Of a stretch of DNA of 64,000 bases, positions 8,245 to 18,124 are shown one piece after another (the stretch's first letter is position 1; each line of letters opens with the position of its first letter). Position numbers and translations under genes: made by a program. The stretch is taken from contig NZ_LR134167.1 in assembly GCF_900635775.1 (NCBI RefSeq), forward strand, positions 1,149,001 through 1,213,000, written 5' to 3'. Under the pieces are notes generated by a model, which worked only from the letters and a program-made list of their open reading frames with translations, made no database searches and was not told where the DNA came from. Source of the DNA: Avibacterium volantium (lineage in GTDB: Bacteria; Pseudomonadota; Gammaproteobacteria; Enterobacterales; Pasteurellaceae).

Positions 8245-8511
8245 TACTGTATAAAAACTTTTTTTCACTTTTTTGTATGGCTAAGGCAAATCAAGGGAAG
8301 AAAGAAGAAAATAATGTGTTTTATCTAATTTAGAGGGAAATATTTCTATATTTATGCAAATAATATGCGTTAATTTACGATTTTATATTTTCTTTAGCAC
8401 AAAATTAGGCTATCTTTACACTCGCTATGGGGGATCTAATTTTAGATCTGAATATCAACAATCTTCTGAAGTCATTGATCTTCAGTTTTAAACACAACAT
8501 TGTAAATAATT
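8245..8511 (+). other. AT-rich leader region before sstT with two small hairpins
   Basis: No gene is seen here. GATCTAA and TTAGATC (8433-8448) form a tight inverted repeat, and CTGAAG with CTTCAG (8466-8485) forms a second one followed by TTTTA, 26 bases before the sstT ATG. These could be leader control structures for sstT. I see no convincing promoter hexamers. Confidence 0.4.
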
Positions 8512-9756
8512 ATGAACACATCTCGTTTATATTCTCTGTTTTTTCACGGAAGTTTAGTGAAAAGAATTTCTATTGGTTTAGTGCTAGGTTTGCTACTTGC
8601 GATTATTGCGCCAAGCTTGCAATCTGTACTCGGTTTCAACCTTGCTGAAAAAGCGGGTTTTTTAGGTAAAGTGTTTGTGCGCTCATTGCGTGCCGTTGCG
8701 CCAATTCTTGTATTCTTATTGGTAATTTCAGCCATTGCGAATAAAAAAATTGGTACGCAAAGTAATATGAAAGCGGTGGTGGTTTTATATTTGTTAGGCA
8801 CGTTCCTTGCAGCATTAACTGCGGTGTTATTTAGCTTTGCTTTTCCAACCGAAATCGCACTACAAACACAAGAAAATTCTTTATCGCCACCAAGCGAAGT
8901 TTCTCAAGTATTAGGCACATTAGTGTTAAATGTGGTGGACAACCCAATCAACGCGTTATTTAATGCCAACTTTATCGGTATCCTTTCTTGGGCAATCGGT
9001 TTAGGTGTTGTATTGCGCCACGCTTCAGATACCACTAAAAATGTGATGAATGATCTTTCTGAAGGGGTTTCAAAAATCGTTCACTTCATCATTAGCTTTG
9101 CGCCAATCGGGGTGTTTGGTTTAGTGGCAGAAACCCTTGCGGATAAAGGCTTGGGCGCATTACTTGATTATGTGCGTTTATTATGCGTATTAATCGGTGC
9201 GATGCTATTTACTGCGTTCGTAGTAAACCCAATTTTAGTGTACTGGAAAACACGCCGTAACCCATATCCATTAATTTGGACTTGTGTACGCGAAAGTGGT
9301 TTAACGGCTTTCTTCACGCGTAGCTCGGCGGCAAATATTCCTGTAAATATGGAATTAGCAAAACGCTTAAACTTAAATGAAGATACCTATTCTGTATCTA
9401 TTCCGTTAGGTGCAAGTATTAATATGGCGGGTGCAGCAATTACCATCACTGTATTAACCTTAGCGGCAGTGCATACGTTAGGCGTGGAAGTTTCATTCCC
9501 AACAGCATTATTATTAAGTGTGGTAGCGAGCGTATGTGCTTGTGGTGCTTCTGGTGTGGCTGGTGGTTCATTATTATTAATTCCATTAGCTTGTAGCTTA
9601 TTCGGTATTTCAAATGACATTGCTGCGCAAGTAATGGGTGTGGGCTTTATCATTGGGGTATTACAAGATTCTGCAGAAACCGCGTTAAACTCATCAACTG
9701 ACGTGGTGTTTACCGCAGCGGTGTGTATTTCTGAAGAAGAAGCGCAAAAAAGCTAA
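8512..9756 (+). CDS. sstT: SstT, Na+/serine-threonine symporter
   Basis: A 414-residue DAACS-family transporter that imports serine and threonine with sodium. Eight or more hydrophobic segments are visible from residue 18 on. Family motifs include [21 protein letters not shown] near residue 50, the serine-rich [12 protein letters not shown] near 265, and [18 protein letters not shown] near 303, followed by the re-entrant [24 protein letters not shown]. Length equals that of E. coli and Haemophilus SstT. It is followed by its own terminator. Confidence 0.95.
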   Translation: MNTSRLYSLFFHGSLVKRISIGLVLGLLLAIIAPSLQSVLGFNLAEKAGFLGKVFVRSLRAVAPILVFLLVISAIANKKIGTQSNMKAVVVLYLLGTFLAALTAVLFSFAFPTEIALQTQENSLSPPSEVSQVLGTLVLNVVDNPINALFNANFIGILSWAIGLGVVLRHASDTTKNVMNDLSEGVSKIVHFIISFAPIGVFGLVAETLADKGLGALLDYVRLLCVLIGAMLFTAFVVNPILVYWKTRRNPYPLIWTCVRESGLTAFFTRSSAANIPVNMELAKRLNLNEDTYSVSIPLGASINMAGAAITITVLTLAAVHTLGVEVSFPTALLLSVVASVCACGASGVAGGSLLLIPLACSLFGISNDIAAQVMGVGFIIGVLQDSAETALNSSTDVVFTAAVCISEEEAQKS

Positions 9757-9784
9757 TCTTTACTCAAGATAAAAAAGAAAAAAG

Positions 9785-9810
9785 AGCGGATGAAAATTTC
9801 CGCTTTTTTT
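9785..9810 (+). terminator. sstT terminator
   Basis: AGCGGA (9785-9790) and TCCGCT (9799-9804) close a hairpin with an A-rich lead and a long T tail. It ends 13 bases before modF. Confidence 0.75.
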
Positions 9811-9823
9811 ATAGGTAGCTAAT

Positions 9824-11269
9824 ATGATTAAGATCGAAAATGCAACATTCCAACTTGCTCATTATCAACGCTTAAAAATTGATGAATTATCCATTCAACC
9901 CAATGATTATTGGGGTGTGGTGGGTAGCAATGGCAGTGGCAAAACCGCACTCGCCTTGGCACTGGAAGGCAAATTGCCTTTATTGGAAGGCACAATGGAA
10001 AATCATTTCCAAACTATTTGTTCCCTTTCTTTTGAAAAACAACAGAAAATTGTTAGTGAAACCTTTAAAGATCGCAATAATGATGGCGTCAGCCCTGATG
10101 ATTTCGGCAAAACGTCCAAGCAGACTATTTTGGCTGAACAGGGCAATCTAGCGTTATTTGAAGAATATATTTCTCTGTTAAAAATCACCGCACTTTTAGA
10201 TCGTCCTTTTATCCAGCTATCCACAGGGGAAAGCCGTAAAGTATTGTTGTGCCAAGCCTTAGTGCAACAGCCTGATTTGCTAATTTTAGATGAGCCTTTT
10301 GAAGGGCTGGATCAGCAATCTGTCAAAGAATGGAAAGCATTGCTCGCTCAGTTACAACAAAAAATGGCGATTTTGCTGATCTTAAATCGTTTTGAAGATA
10401 TTCCTGATGAAGCCAATCATCTCGCTCTGCTGGAACATCAAGAGGTTATTTTGCAAGGAGAACGCCAAACTATTGAGCAACAAAGTCTTTATCAACAACT
10501 TTGCTATGCAGAATCCGCCCAGCATATCCCCTTGCCTGAACGTGCTGTCCCTGAGATAAAACTCGATGAAAATCAACCGCTCTTTGAATTAGAACAGGTT
10601 ACCATTCAATATGGCGAGAAAAAAATTCTTGATAAACTTGATTGGCGAGTTAAGCGTGGCGAAAACTGGTGGATCAAAGGCCCAAATGGTGCAGGAAAAT
10701 CCACCTTGCTTTCGGTGATTAGTGGTGATCACCCGCAATCTTACGCCAATAAAGTGCGTTTATTTGGCAATCAACGCGGTTCGGGCGAAACGATTTGGCA
10801 AATCAAACAAAAAATCGGTTATGTCAGCAGCCAACTACATATGGATTATCGCGTGAATTGCTCCGCGCGAGATATGATCCTATCGGGCTTTTTTGACAGC
10901 ATTGGCGTTTATCAAAAAGTGCCAGATGCCTTGCATATTAAAACGATGGAATGGCTTGCCCGCCTGAATTTAACCGCGCAAGCTAATCAGCCGTTTAAAT
11001 CCTTGTCTTGGGGACAACAGCGTTTATTGCTGATCACTCGTGCAATGGTAAAACATCCGCCTGTATTGATCTTAGATGAACCCTTGCAAGGGCTAGACGG
11101 CGTGAATCGTAAACTGGTTAAAGGCTTTATTGATCAACTGGTGATGAACAGCGAAACGCAATTACTTTTTGTTTCCCACCAAGATCAAGACGCGCCAAGT
11201 TGTATCACCCATTTATTTGAATTTGTCAATGAAAATGGGCATTATCGCTATGTACAAAAGGCTATTTAA
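9824..11269 (+). CDS. modF: ModF-type tandem ABC ATPase
   Basis: A 481-residue protein with two ABC nucleotide-binding domains and no membrane segment. Walker A motifs are GSNGSGKT (near residue 34) and GPNGAGKST (near 287); signature sequences are LSTGESRK and SWGQQRLL; Walker B motifs are LLILDEPFEGLD and VLILDEPLQGLD. E. coli ModF, 490 residues, has the same design and lies beside the molybdate transport genes; here no modABC is adjacent. Its function is not firmly known. qmcA follows 45 bp downstream and may be co-transcribed. Confidence 0.88.
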   Translation: MIKIENATFQLAHYQRLKIDELSIQPNDYWGVVGSNGSGKTALALALEGKLPLLEGTMENHFQTICSLSFEKQQKIVSETFKDRNNDGVSPDDFGKTSKQTILAEQGNLALFEEYISLLKITALLDRPFIQLSTGESRKVLLCQALVQQPDLLILDEPFEGLDQQSVKEWKALLAQLQQKMAILLILNRFEDIPDEANHLALLEHQEVILQGERQTIEQQSLYQQLCYAESAQHIPLPERAVPEIKLDENQPLFELEQVTIQYGEKKILDKLDWRVKRGENWWIKGPNGAGKSTLLSVISGDHPQSYANKVRLFGNQRGSGETIWQIKQKIGYVSSQLHMDYRVNCSARDMILSGFFDSIGVYQKVPDALHIKTMEWLARLNLTAQANQPFKSLSWGQQRLLLITRAMVKHPPVLILDEPLQGLDGVNRKLVKGFIDQLVMNSETQLLFVSHQDQDAPSCITHLFEFVNENGHYRYVQKAI

Positions 11270-11314
11270 TTTGTTAGACTTCAATCAGTTATCCCCCATT
11301 TTAAGGAGAGAAAA

Positions 11315-12235
11315 ATGGAATTGTTAGACGGTTTTCCTGTTGCTGTGGTCGTCTTTGTTATCTTTGTGATTGTTGTGCTGTTTTCCACTTTGAAAACCGT
11401 ACCGCAAGGCTATCATTGGACGATTGAACGCTTTGGACGCTACACCCGCACCCTCACCCCTGGACTAAATTTTGTTGTACCCTTTGTGGATCGTGTAGGG
11501 CGCAAAATTAATATGATGGAACAGGTGTTAGATATTCCTTCACAAGAAGTGATCTCAAAAGATAATGCCAATGTATCCATTGATGCCGTATGTTTCGTGC
11601 AAGTGATCGATGCGCGCCGTGCCGCTTATGAAGTAAACCATTTAGAGCAAGCGATCATCAATTTAACGATGACCAATATTCGTACTGTGCTAGGCTCAAT
11701 GGAATTGGACGAAATGCTTTCACAGCGTGATAATATCAACGGACGTTTGTTATCCATTGTGGACGAAGCCACCAACCCTTGGGGCATTAAGGTAACGCGT
11801 ATTGAGATCCGCGATGTGCGTCCACCACACGAATTAATCGCCGCAATGAATGCACAAATGAAAGCAGAACGTAATAAACGTGCTGAAATTTTAGAAGCAG
11901 AAGGGATTCGCCAAGCGGAAATCTTGCGCGCAGAAGGGGAAAAACAATCCCGTATTCTCAAAGCGGAAGGGGAACGTGCGGAAGCCTTTTTACAAGCGGA
12001 AGCCCGTGAGCGTGCCGCCGAAGCAGAAGCCAAAGCCACCCAAATGGTGTCGGAAGCTATTGCAGGCGGAAACACCAAAGCCATCAATTACTTTATCGCA
12101 CAAAAATATACCGAAGCGTTAAAAGAAATTGGTGGTGCGAATAATAGTAAAGTGGTGTTAATGCCACTTGAAGCAGGCAATTTAATTGGTTCAGTAGCAG
12201 GCATTGCCGAGCTATTAAAAGGTGAAAAGCAATAA
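11315..12235 (+). CDS. qmcA: QmcA-type SPFH/stomatin membrane protein
   Basis: A 306-residue SPFH-domain protein. One N-terminal membrane segment (about residues 5-25) is followed by the SPFH core ([25 protein letters not shown]) and a long Ala/Glu-rich coiled coil (about 180-250, repeated AE-I-L-AEGE units). QmcA is an inner-membrane scaffold protein that forms ring-like oligomers and is linked to membrane protein quality control. AAGGAGAG precedes the ATG. The partner nfeD gene follows. Confidence 0.93.
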   Translation: MELLDGFPVAVVVFVIFVIVVLFSTLKTVPQGYHWTIERFGRYTRTLTPGLNFVVPFVDRVGRKINMMEQVLDIPSQEVISKDNANVSIDAVCFVQVIDARRAAYEVNHLEQAIINLTMTNIRTVLGSMELDEMLSQRDNINGRLLSIVDEATNPWGIKVTRIEIRDVRPPHELIAAMNAQMKAERNKRAEILEAEGIRQAEILRAEGEKQSRILKAEGERAEAFLQAEARERAAEAEAKATQMVSEAIAGGNTKAINYFIAQKYTEALKEIGGANNSKVVLMPLEAGNLIGSVAGIAELLKGEKQ

Positions 12236-12249
12236 TTTACCTATCAATA

Positions 12250-12270
12250 TCAGGGGCATTGCCCCTTTAA
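12250..12270 (+). terminator. Small hairpin between qmcA and nfeD
   Basis: AGGGGC and GCCCCT pair around a 3-nt loop and are followed by TTTAAAT. It is a weak, short T tail, so it may only attenuate or protect the qmcA transcript end. Confidence 0.45.
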
Positions 12271-12291
12271 ATATAAACTAAGGGGATAAGT

Positions 12292-12741
12292 ATGGAATGG
12301 CTCGCAACTTGGTCAGTGTGGCACTGGCTTATTTTAGGCTTTGGCTTATTAATTGCCGAAATTCTCATTCCGGGGGTATTTTTGCTCTGGTGGGGCTTGG
12401 CAGCCATTATTATCGCAGGCCTAATGGCATTATTTGTCACCTTATCCTTAACCTTTTTAGTGATTGGCTATGCCATTTTAGCCATTATTTTAAGTTTTTC
12501 TTGGTGGAAATACCAACACGGCAAAGATCTCCAAGATCAATCGCACACTTCATTAAACCAACGAGATCACGCAATGCTCGGCACAAAAGGCATTGTGCAA
12601 GAAATCAATGAAAACGGCATTGGGCGTGGTCATTTTGGCGACACCACTTGGCGGATCCAAGGCAAGCATTTGCAGGTTGGCGATGCCATTGAAGTGTATA
12701 ACGTGGAAGGAATCACCTTGTTTGTTAAGAAAGTAGAATAG
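12292..12741 (+). CDS. NfeD family membrane protein (QmcA partner)
   Basis: A 149-residue protein with two or three membrane segments (about residues 8-70) and a C-terminal OB-fold domain (GTKGIVQEINENGIGRGHFGDTTWRIQG...GDAIEVYNVEGITLFVKK). It corresponds to E. coli YbbJ and is normally paired with an SPFH protein, as here with qmcA. AAGGGGAT lies just before the ATG. Confidence 0.9.
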   Translation: MEWLATWSVWHWLILGFGLLIAEILIPGVFLLWWGLAAIIIAGLMALFVTLSLTFLVIGYAILAIILSFSWWKYQHGKDLQDQSHTSLNQRDHAMLGTKGIVQEINENGIGRGHFGDTTWRIQGKHLQVGDAIEVYNVEGITLFVKKVE

Positions 12742-12745
12742 TACA

Positions 12746-13378
12746 ATGAAACATTTAATTATTTTTGCTCACCCAAATGGGCAGGGCAGTTTTAATCACA
12801 GCGTATTAGAAGCGGTTGTTCGCAGTAGCCAAGAGCTTAATGTGGAAACTCAAGTGCGGGATTTATATCAGCTCGATTTTGACCCTGTGATTTCTTGGGC
12901 GGAATTGCAAGGGGCAAATCAAGGCATTACTCCTGCAGAAATTCGCGAAGAACATCGGCTCATTCGTGAGGCGGATTTGATCACTCTCGTTTATCCCCTA
13001 TGGTGGATGGGTTTTCCTGCAATTTTGAAAGGCTATTTAGATCGCGTACTGAGCCACGGCTTTGCGTATAAAACAGAAGACGGACAATCTGTCGGCTTAT
13101 TACAAGGCAAAAAAATGCAACAATTTATCACCCTCGGCAGCAATGTCGAAAAATATCAACAGCTCGGCATTGATAAATCCTTGCGTGATTGCTTGGTGGA
13201 CGGCTTATTTAATTTTTGTGGCATTACTGATATTCAGCATAGATTTTTTGGCGATATTCATATTATTGATGATAAGGCACGCCAACAAATGCTTGAAGAC
13301 GTAGCGCAAATTACTTCGCAAAATTTGACCGCACTTTTATCCGCAAAAGAAATCTCAAACAGCAAGGAAAATCCATAA
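12746..13378 (+). CDS. NQO1-family NAD(P)H quinone reductase
   Basis: A 210-residue flavodoxin-like flavoprotein. It opens MKHLIIFAHPNGQGSFNHSV, the FMN/FAD phosphate loop of the KefF/MdaB/NQO1 family. The aromatic YPLWWMGFPAILKGYLDRV stretch near residue 87 is the signature flavin-binding segment. Such enzymes reduce quinones by two electrons. It starts 4 bp after nfeD and its TAA overlaps the ATG of the next gene, so translation is probably coupled. Confidence 0.88.
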   Translation: MKHLIIFAHPNGQGSFNHSVLEAVVRSSQELNVETQVRDLYQLDFDPVISWAELQGANQGITPAEIREEHRLIREADLITLVYPLWWMGFPAILKGYLDRVLSHGFAYKTEDGQSVGLLQGKKMQQFITLGSNVEKYQQLGIDKSLRDCLVDGLFNFCGITDIQHRFFGDIHIIDDKARQQMLEDVAQITSQNLTALLSAKEISNSKENP

Positions 13379-13947
13379 TGAGCAACGAAAACAGCCTGAA
13401 CCATTTTTCTCTCATTAGCCGCTTATTCGGCAATCTGTTTTACCGCTCACCGCAAGATGCCACCTTGCAAAATGTCTTTGCTTGGTTGCAACAAAAGCCA
13501 CTCAATGGACTATGGCCTTTGGAAACGGATAAACAAAGCGAACAAGCCCTTGAAGCTTTACAAATGAAGATTGATTTAGCCTTATTAGATCAAGAATATC
13601 AGCGTTTATTTGCTGGCAAAAAAGCACTCGTGCCAATGAATATTGAAGCCTATGATCTTAAATCCGAAGATTTCATCGCTTTCCGTCAAGAGCGTGGAAT
13701 GCCCGAATTAGAACAAAGTGCGGTGGATTTTCCGCTTGTTTTTCTCACCGCGTCTTGGATTGAAGATAACCTTGATTCCGTTGAAGCGCAACAAACCTTA
13801 TTTGCGGAATTTCTACTGCCTTGCGCCACAAAATTCTTAAACGCCGTGGAAACGCAAGCCAATCTCCCTTTCTACCGCTCACTCGCCATTCTCTCACGAG
13901 AAATCCTTTCCTCAATGGCTGATGAGTTGGAAGAAACCGTTCTTTAG
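13378..13947 (+). CDS. TorD/DmsD-family chaperone
   Basis: A 189-residue all-helical protein of the TorD family, redox-enzyme maturation chaperones that bind twin-arginine leaders of molybdoenzymes. Family-like segments are LISRLFGNLFYRSP, the central DQEYQRLFAG and the C-terminal FAEFLLPCATKFLNAVE followed by PFYRSLAIL. The usual VxPxxS motif is weakly kept (LVPMNIEAY). No molybdoenzyme gene is adjacent in this window, so the client is unknown. The start overlaps the stop of the quinone reductase gene (TAATG). Confidence 0.75.
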   Translation: MSNENSLNHFSLISRLFGNLFYRSPQDATLQNVFAWLQQKPLNGLWPLETDKQSEQALEALQMKIDLALLDQEYQRLFAGKKALVPMNIEAYDLKSEDFIAFRQERGMPELEQSAVDFPLVFLTASWIEDNLDSVEAQQTLFAEFLLPCATKFLNAVETQANLPFYRSLAILSREILSSMADELEETVL

Positions 13948-13996
13948 GGATAAAAATTTCTGAAAAACCACCGCACTTTGATGAGCAATGCCTATG

Positions 13997-14030
13997 AAAA
14001 AGGGTGAAAACATTATTTCACCCTTTTATT
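13997..14030. terminator. Bidirectional terminator between torD-like gene and htrB
   Basis: AAAAGGGTGAAA and TTTCACCCTTTT form a stem with a short loop and A/T tracts on both sides, serving both convergent genes. An uptake signal (ACCGCACTT) lies just upstream near 13970. Confidence 0.8.
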
Positions 14031-14032
14031 TT

Positions 14033-14968
14033 CTAATCATACAAACTTGGATCACTTTCATTTGGACGGGTTTTGAAACGCCGATGCAGCCACATATATT
14101 GTTCCACGCCTTGCAAGATTTCTTGTTCAACCACTTGATTCATTCGAGTGGCAATGTCAATTTCGGTATTGAGATCAGAAAAATCTACGGGCGCAGACAC
14201 TTTTACGGTGTAGCCTGAGCCGTCCGCGTTGCGTAATGGCGCAAAAGGAATCACTTTGCTATTTGGGGAAGATTTCAATAAATAATAACTGCCCGTTGTG
14301 GTGGAAGCATCTTTCACCGCGAAGAAAGGCACAAAAACAGCATTTTTCCGCCCGTAATCGTGATCGGGCGCATACCAAATAATTTCACCATGGCGTAAAG
14401 CTTTGATCATATTGCGCAAATCTTTGCGATCAAGCATATCTTTGTTAGAGCGTAGCCTTCCCCAAGTTTGCAGCCAATCCATTAGTGGATTATCGTTTGG
14501 GCGATAAACCCCAATGCCGGGGGTGTAAAGCCCTAAAATTCTTCCCCCTAGCTCAAGGGTAAGAAAATGCACGCCCGTTAGAATCACGCCGTCTTTTTGG
14601 TAGGTTTTTAGGTATTCAATGCCTTCCACCTTCGACCATTTTTTAATCCGTTTATCCGACCAAAACCACGCCATTCCCGTTTCAATAATCGCCATTCCGG
14701 TGGCTTTCACATTCTCTTGCGCAATTTTATCAATTTGCTGTTCGCTATAATCAGGGAAACAAAGAGTAAGATTTCGCTTAGCGATTTTCATTCGCCGCTT
14801 GCCAACGCTTAACTTAGAAAATAGCCAGCCTAATCCATTCCCTATCTTTAACAAAAGGGGATACGGTAAGAAAAGAATGAGCCGCCAAATGGCTAAACCA
14901 ATCCAAAATCCCCAATATTTTGGGGCGAGAAATGCACGTTGAAATCTTGGAAGTGATGAATTTGCCAT
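14033..14968 (-). CDS. htrB: HtrB/LpxL lipid A late acyltransferase
   Basis: A 311-residue inner-membrane enzyme that adds a secondary acyl chain to Kdo-lipid IVA during lipooligosaccharide synthesis. It closely follows H. influenzae HtrB: FLAPKYWGFWIGLAIWR at the start, the catalytic HFLTLE (the family HX4D/E box), YRPNDNPLMDWLQ, RSNKDMLDRKDLR, and a QYMWLHRRFKTRP end. The start at MANSSLPRF (14968) matches the family; an upstream ATG adds 13 residues. It is divergent from hldE, as in H. influenzae. Confidence 0.96.
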   Translation of the reverse strand: MANSSLPRFQRAFLAPKYWGFWIGLAIWRLILFLPYPLLLKIGNGLGWLFSKLSVGKRRMKIAKRNLTLCFPDYSEQQIDKIAQENVKATGMAIIETGMAWFWSDKRIKKWSKVEGIEYLKTYQKDGVILTGVHFLTLELGGRILGLYTPGIGVYRPNDNPLMDWLQTWGRLRSNKDMLDRKDLRNMIKALRHGEIIWYAPDHDYGRKNAVFVPFFAVKDASTTTGSYYLLKSSPNSKVIPFAPLRNADGSGYTVKVSAPVDFSDLNTEIDIATRMNQVVEQEILQGVEQYMWLHRRFKTRPNESDPSLYD

Positions 14969-15100
14969 AACTAAAAGAGAGCTGTTCGTTAAAATTGGTT
15001 TAATCAAAGCGGTAGTTTAGCGGAAATTTTAGTAAATAGCATTTATCCTATGGTAAAATCTGCAAAAATTTGTCATTTAATAGAAAAGAATGAGGTCAAA

Positions 15101-16528
15101 ATGGCGCAATATTCTACTCAATTTCAGCAAGCCAAAGTGCTTGTTCTTGGCGATGTGATGTTAGATCGCTACTGGTTTGGTGCGACAAATCGCATCTCCC
15201 CTGAAGCACCAGTGCCAGTGGTACGCGTGCAAGAAAATGAAGAACGTGCCGGCGGGGCGGCAAATGTAGCGATGAATATTGCCTCGCTTAATGTGCCTGT
15301 TCAGTTACTTGGCTTAACAGGGCAAGACGAAGCGGGCACAGCGCTTTCAACAATGTTGGAAAAGCAAAACATTGATTGCAATTTTGTGCAATTAGCCAGC
15401 CACCCAACCATCACCAAATTACGCATACTTTCTCGCCATCAGCAATTATTACGCCTTGATTTTGAAGAAGATTTTCATAATGTAGAAAGCGATTTATTAT
15501 TAGAGAAATTACAAAGTGCGGTGCAAAATTTCGGCGCTTTGATCCTTTCTGATTATGGCAAAGGCACACTTAATCAAGTGCAAGCAATGATCCAAATTGC
15601 CCGTCAAGCCAACGTGCCAGTGCTAATTGATCCAAAAGGCACGGATTTTGAACGCTACCGCGGCGCAACCTTATTAACCCCAAATATGTCAGAATTTGAA
15701 GCAGTGGTGGGCAAATGCCATAGCGAAGATGACATTGTGGAAAAAGGCTTAAAATTAATCCGTGATATTGAATTAAGTGCTTTATTGGTTACCCGTTCTG
15801 AAAAAGGAATGACTCTACTCCGCCCAGATCAACCGCCGTTCCACTTGCCAACAGAAGCGAAAGAAGTCTTCGATGTAACCGGTGCTGGCGATACCGTTAT
15901 CAGTGTCTTGGCAACGGCATTGGCAGATGGCCGCAGCTTTGAAGAATCCTGCTATTTAGCCAATGTTGCTGCAGGCATTGTGGTGGGAAAATTAGGGACT
16001 TCTACGGTGTCGAACGTAGAATTAGAAAACGCCATTCACGGACGTACAACCACTGGCTTTGGCGTGATGAACGAACAACAACTTAAAGAAGCGGTGGTGC
16101 AAGCCAAGCAGCGCGGTGAAAAAATCGTAATGACCAACGGCGTGTTTGACATTATTCACCCCGGCCACGTTTCTTATTTAGATAATGCACGCAAACTTGG
16201 CGATCGATTGATTGTGGCAGTAAACAGCGATGCCTCAGTGAAACGCTTAAAAGGCGAAAGCCGCCCAATCAACCCACTAGAAGCCAGAATGGCTGTACTC
16301 GCCGGGCTTGCCGCAGTGGATTGGGTAGTGGAATTTAGCGAGGACACCCCACAACGTTTAATCAGCGAAGTGCTGCCTGATCTGTTAGTCAAAGGCGGTG
16401 ATTACAAACCAGAAGAAATCGCAGGCGGAAAAGAGGTTATCGCCAACGGTGGCGAAGTCAAAGTACTAAATTTCGAAAACGGCTTTTCAAGCAGTAATGT
16501 GATTAATAAAATTCGTAGTTTGAAGTAA
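15101..16528 (+). CDS. hldE: HldE, bifunctional heptose kinase/adenylyltransferase
   Basis: This 475-residue fusion acts twice in ADP-heptose synthesis for the lipopolysaccharide core. The N-terminal PfkB-type sugar kinase (about 1-320) shows [26 protein letters not shown] and the active-site [13 protein letters not shown]. The C-terminal nucleotidyltransferase (about 340-475) has [16 protein letters not shown] and [11 protein letters not shown]. The start at MAQYSTQF follows GAGGT at a normal spacing; the frame runs 17 codons further upstream without support. Confidence 0.96.
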   Translation: MAQYSTQFQQAKVLVLGDVMLDRYWFGATNRISPEAPVPVVRVQENEERAGGAANVAMNIASLNVPVQLLGLTGQDEAGTALSTMLEKQNIDCNFVQLASHPTITKLRILSRHQQLLRLDFEEDFHNVESDLLLEKLQSAVQNFGALILSDYGKGTLNQVQAMIQIARQANVPVLIDPKGTDFERYRGATLLTPNMSEFEAVVGKCHSEDDIVEKGLKLIRDIELSALLVTRSEKGMTLLRPDQPPFHLPTEAKEVFDVTGAGDTVISVLATALADGRSFEESCYLANVAAGIVVGKLGTSTVSNVELENAIHGRTTTGFGVMNEQQLKEAVVQAKQRGEKIVMTNGVFDIIHPGHVSYLDNARKLGDRLIVAVNSDASVKRLKGESRPINPLEARMAVLAGLAAVDWVVEFSEDTPQRLISEVLPDLLVKGGDYKPEEIAGGKEVIANGGEVKVLNFENGFSSSNVINKIRSLK

Positions 16529-16763
16529 TACAGCTAAATAGGATGAGATATAGGATAAAAGTTCTGCTTTTTAATTTTATATTCCTAGCGCTTTATAGGA
16601 TATAAACTTGAATTTGTTTCTCTTTCTCTTAGTTTTAGTAATATGGTCTAGTTAGTTGAATTAAGGTCATTAAAGCACTCTAATAAAATCCATTGAAAAA
16701 ACAGAAAAAAAGCTTATGATGAACTAGTGGAATATCCCACGATTCATTAAGAAGGAAAATAGT

Positions 16764-17102
16764 ATGGCTTTAGGCTGGTATGAATTGAAAAAAGCAAGTG
16801 ATGGTCAATTTATGTTTAACCTTTATGCGGCGAACTCGCAAATTATCTTGACCAGTGAATTGTATAAAACCAAAGCATCTGCGCTAAATGGCATTGAATC
16901 TGTGCAAAAAAATGGTAGCGATGAGGCGAATTTTGAGTTCCGCGTGGCGAAAAATGAGAAACCTTATTTCGTATTGAAAGCAAAAAATCATCAAGAAATC
17001 GGACGCAGCCAATATTATGCTTCTCAAGAAGGGGCAAAAAATGGGGTGAAATCAGTAATGAACAACGCGCCAACAACGCAAATCAAAGATTTAACTGCCT
17101 AA
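16764..17102 (+). CDS. yegP: YegP family (DUF1508 repeat) protein
   Basis: A 112-residue protein made of two copies of the DUF1508 module. Each copy carries a F.L.A.N...I..S..Y....A...GI.SV pattern (about residues 15-50 and 66-100). The function is unknown. AAGAAGGAAAA provides the ribosome site. The 235-bp region upstream is gene-free; it holds an inverted repeat TATATTCCTA...TAGGATATA near 16587-16613, which could be regulatory. Confidence 0.88.
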   Translation: MALGWYELKKASDGQFMFNLYAANSQIILTSELYKTKASALNGIESVQKNGSDEANFEFRVAKNEKPYFVLKAKNHQEIGRSQYYASQEGAKNGVKSVMNNAPTTQIKDLTA

Positions 17103-17112
17103 TTTAAAAGAT

Positions 17113-17138
17113 AAAAGCGAGAGTTTCTCGCTTTTCTT
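17113..17138 (+). terminator. yegP terminator
   Basis: AAAAGCGAGA and TCTCGCTTTT form a perfect 10-bp stem with a 3-nt loop, followed by CTTTT. Confidence 0.85.
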
Positions 17139-17240
17139 TTATCAACATTATAGATTATTTAATCCCCGAAATTTCCCCTTGAAAATTCCTTATAACCTTG
17201 TAGGATTTGGATATGTCATCAAGATAAAAGGAGCAAGAAA

Positions 17241-18071
17241 ATGACAAAAAACCTTATCGGCCTAGGCGTGGCAGGCAATTTTGCAGGGCATTTGGAACAA
17301 GCGGGTGAGGCGAAAGATTTTGCCCAAGTGAAAACGACAGAAACCCATCAACCCAAAGCAATTTTTCCTTTTTATGTGCCTGCAGAAAACTTAGGCGAGT
17401 ATGACTTTTTGGCGGTCAATCCGTTAAGTGCCGAATATATTCGTTTTCCGCAAGCGGGAGCAGATAATTTGCAGATTGAGCCTGAAATTGCCCTGTTGTG
17501 TGAAGTGCAATATTCTGGCGAAAAAGTTACCGCACTTTTGCCTTACGCCTTTGCGGCTTATAACGATTGTTCAATCCGCCGCCCTAATGCCAATAAAATT
17601 TGTGAAAAGAAAAACTGGGGTTCGGAAACTAAGGGCTTGGCGGCGACAACCATTCCGCTCACGTCCTTTGATTTAGGCAGTGAAATTGATGATTATCGCA
17701 TTGCTTGCTTTCATAAACGTGATGGCAAGATGAATGCTTATGGCGTGGATAGCCCAGCTTTAGGATATAGCTATTTCCATCAAAAATTGCTTGATTGGAT
17801 TGTGGGACAAATGAATAATCAGCCTGATTTCGGCCCGATGAATCATATCGCTGATTTGTTGAAAAAAGCCCATTATCCAACCCAAGCGATCATTAGCATT
17901 GGTGCAACACGCTATACAGAATTTGGTACGAGCCATTTTCTGCAACCTGACGATGTGAGCATTGTGGTGGTGTATAACGGCAAGAAATATTCAGCTCAAC
18001 AAATTGAGCAAATGGCAGCACAAGAACGTTTTGCAGAAGATATTTCAGCCCTTGTACAAAAGGTGATTTAG
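17241..18071 (+). CDS. DUF5718 family protein, function unknown
   Basis: A 276-residue soluble protein that I recognise only as a conserved family of unknown role (DUF5718). It starts MTKNLIGLGVAGNFAGHLEQAGEA, has no signal peptide or membrane helix, and contains the runs VNPLSAEYIRFP and AYNDCSIRRPNANKICEKKNWG. The general pattern of Glu, Asp and His in the middle is reminiscent of the fumarylacetoacetate-hydrolase fold, but that is only a guess. AAAGGAGCAAG provides a strong ribosome site. It has its own terminator. Confidence 0.75.
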   Translation: MTKNLIGLGVAGNFAGHLEQAGEAKDFAQVKTTETHQPKAIFPFYVPAENLGEYDFLAVNPLSAEYIRFPQAGADNLQIEPEIALLCEVQYSGEKVTALLPYAFAAYNDCSIRRPNANKICEKKNWGSETKGLAATTIPLTSFDLGSEIDDYRIACFHKRDGKMNAYGVDSPALGYSYFHQKLLDWIVGQMNNQPDFGPMNHIADLLKKAHYPTQAIISIGATRYTEFGTSHFLQPDDVSIVVVYNGKKYSAQQIEQMAAQERFAEDISALVQKVI

Positions 18072-18086
18072 CTATATTTGAAGAAT

Positions 18087-18112
18087 AAGGGGAAATATTC
18101 CCCTTTTCTTTA
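18087..18112. terminator. Terminator between the DUF5718 gene and birA
   Basis: AAGGGGAA and TTCCCCTT form a stem with a 3-nt loop and a T-rich tail. birA converges from the other side. Confidence 0.75.
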
Positions 18113-18124
18113 GCGTTTCGCTGT

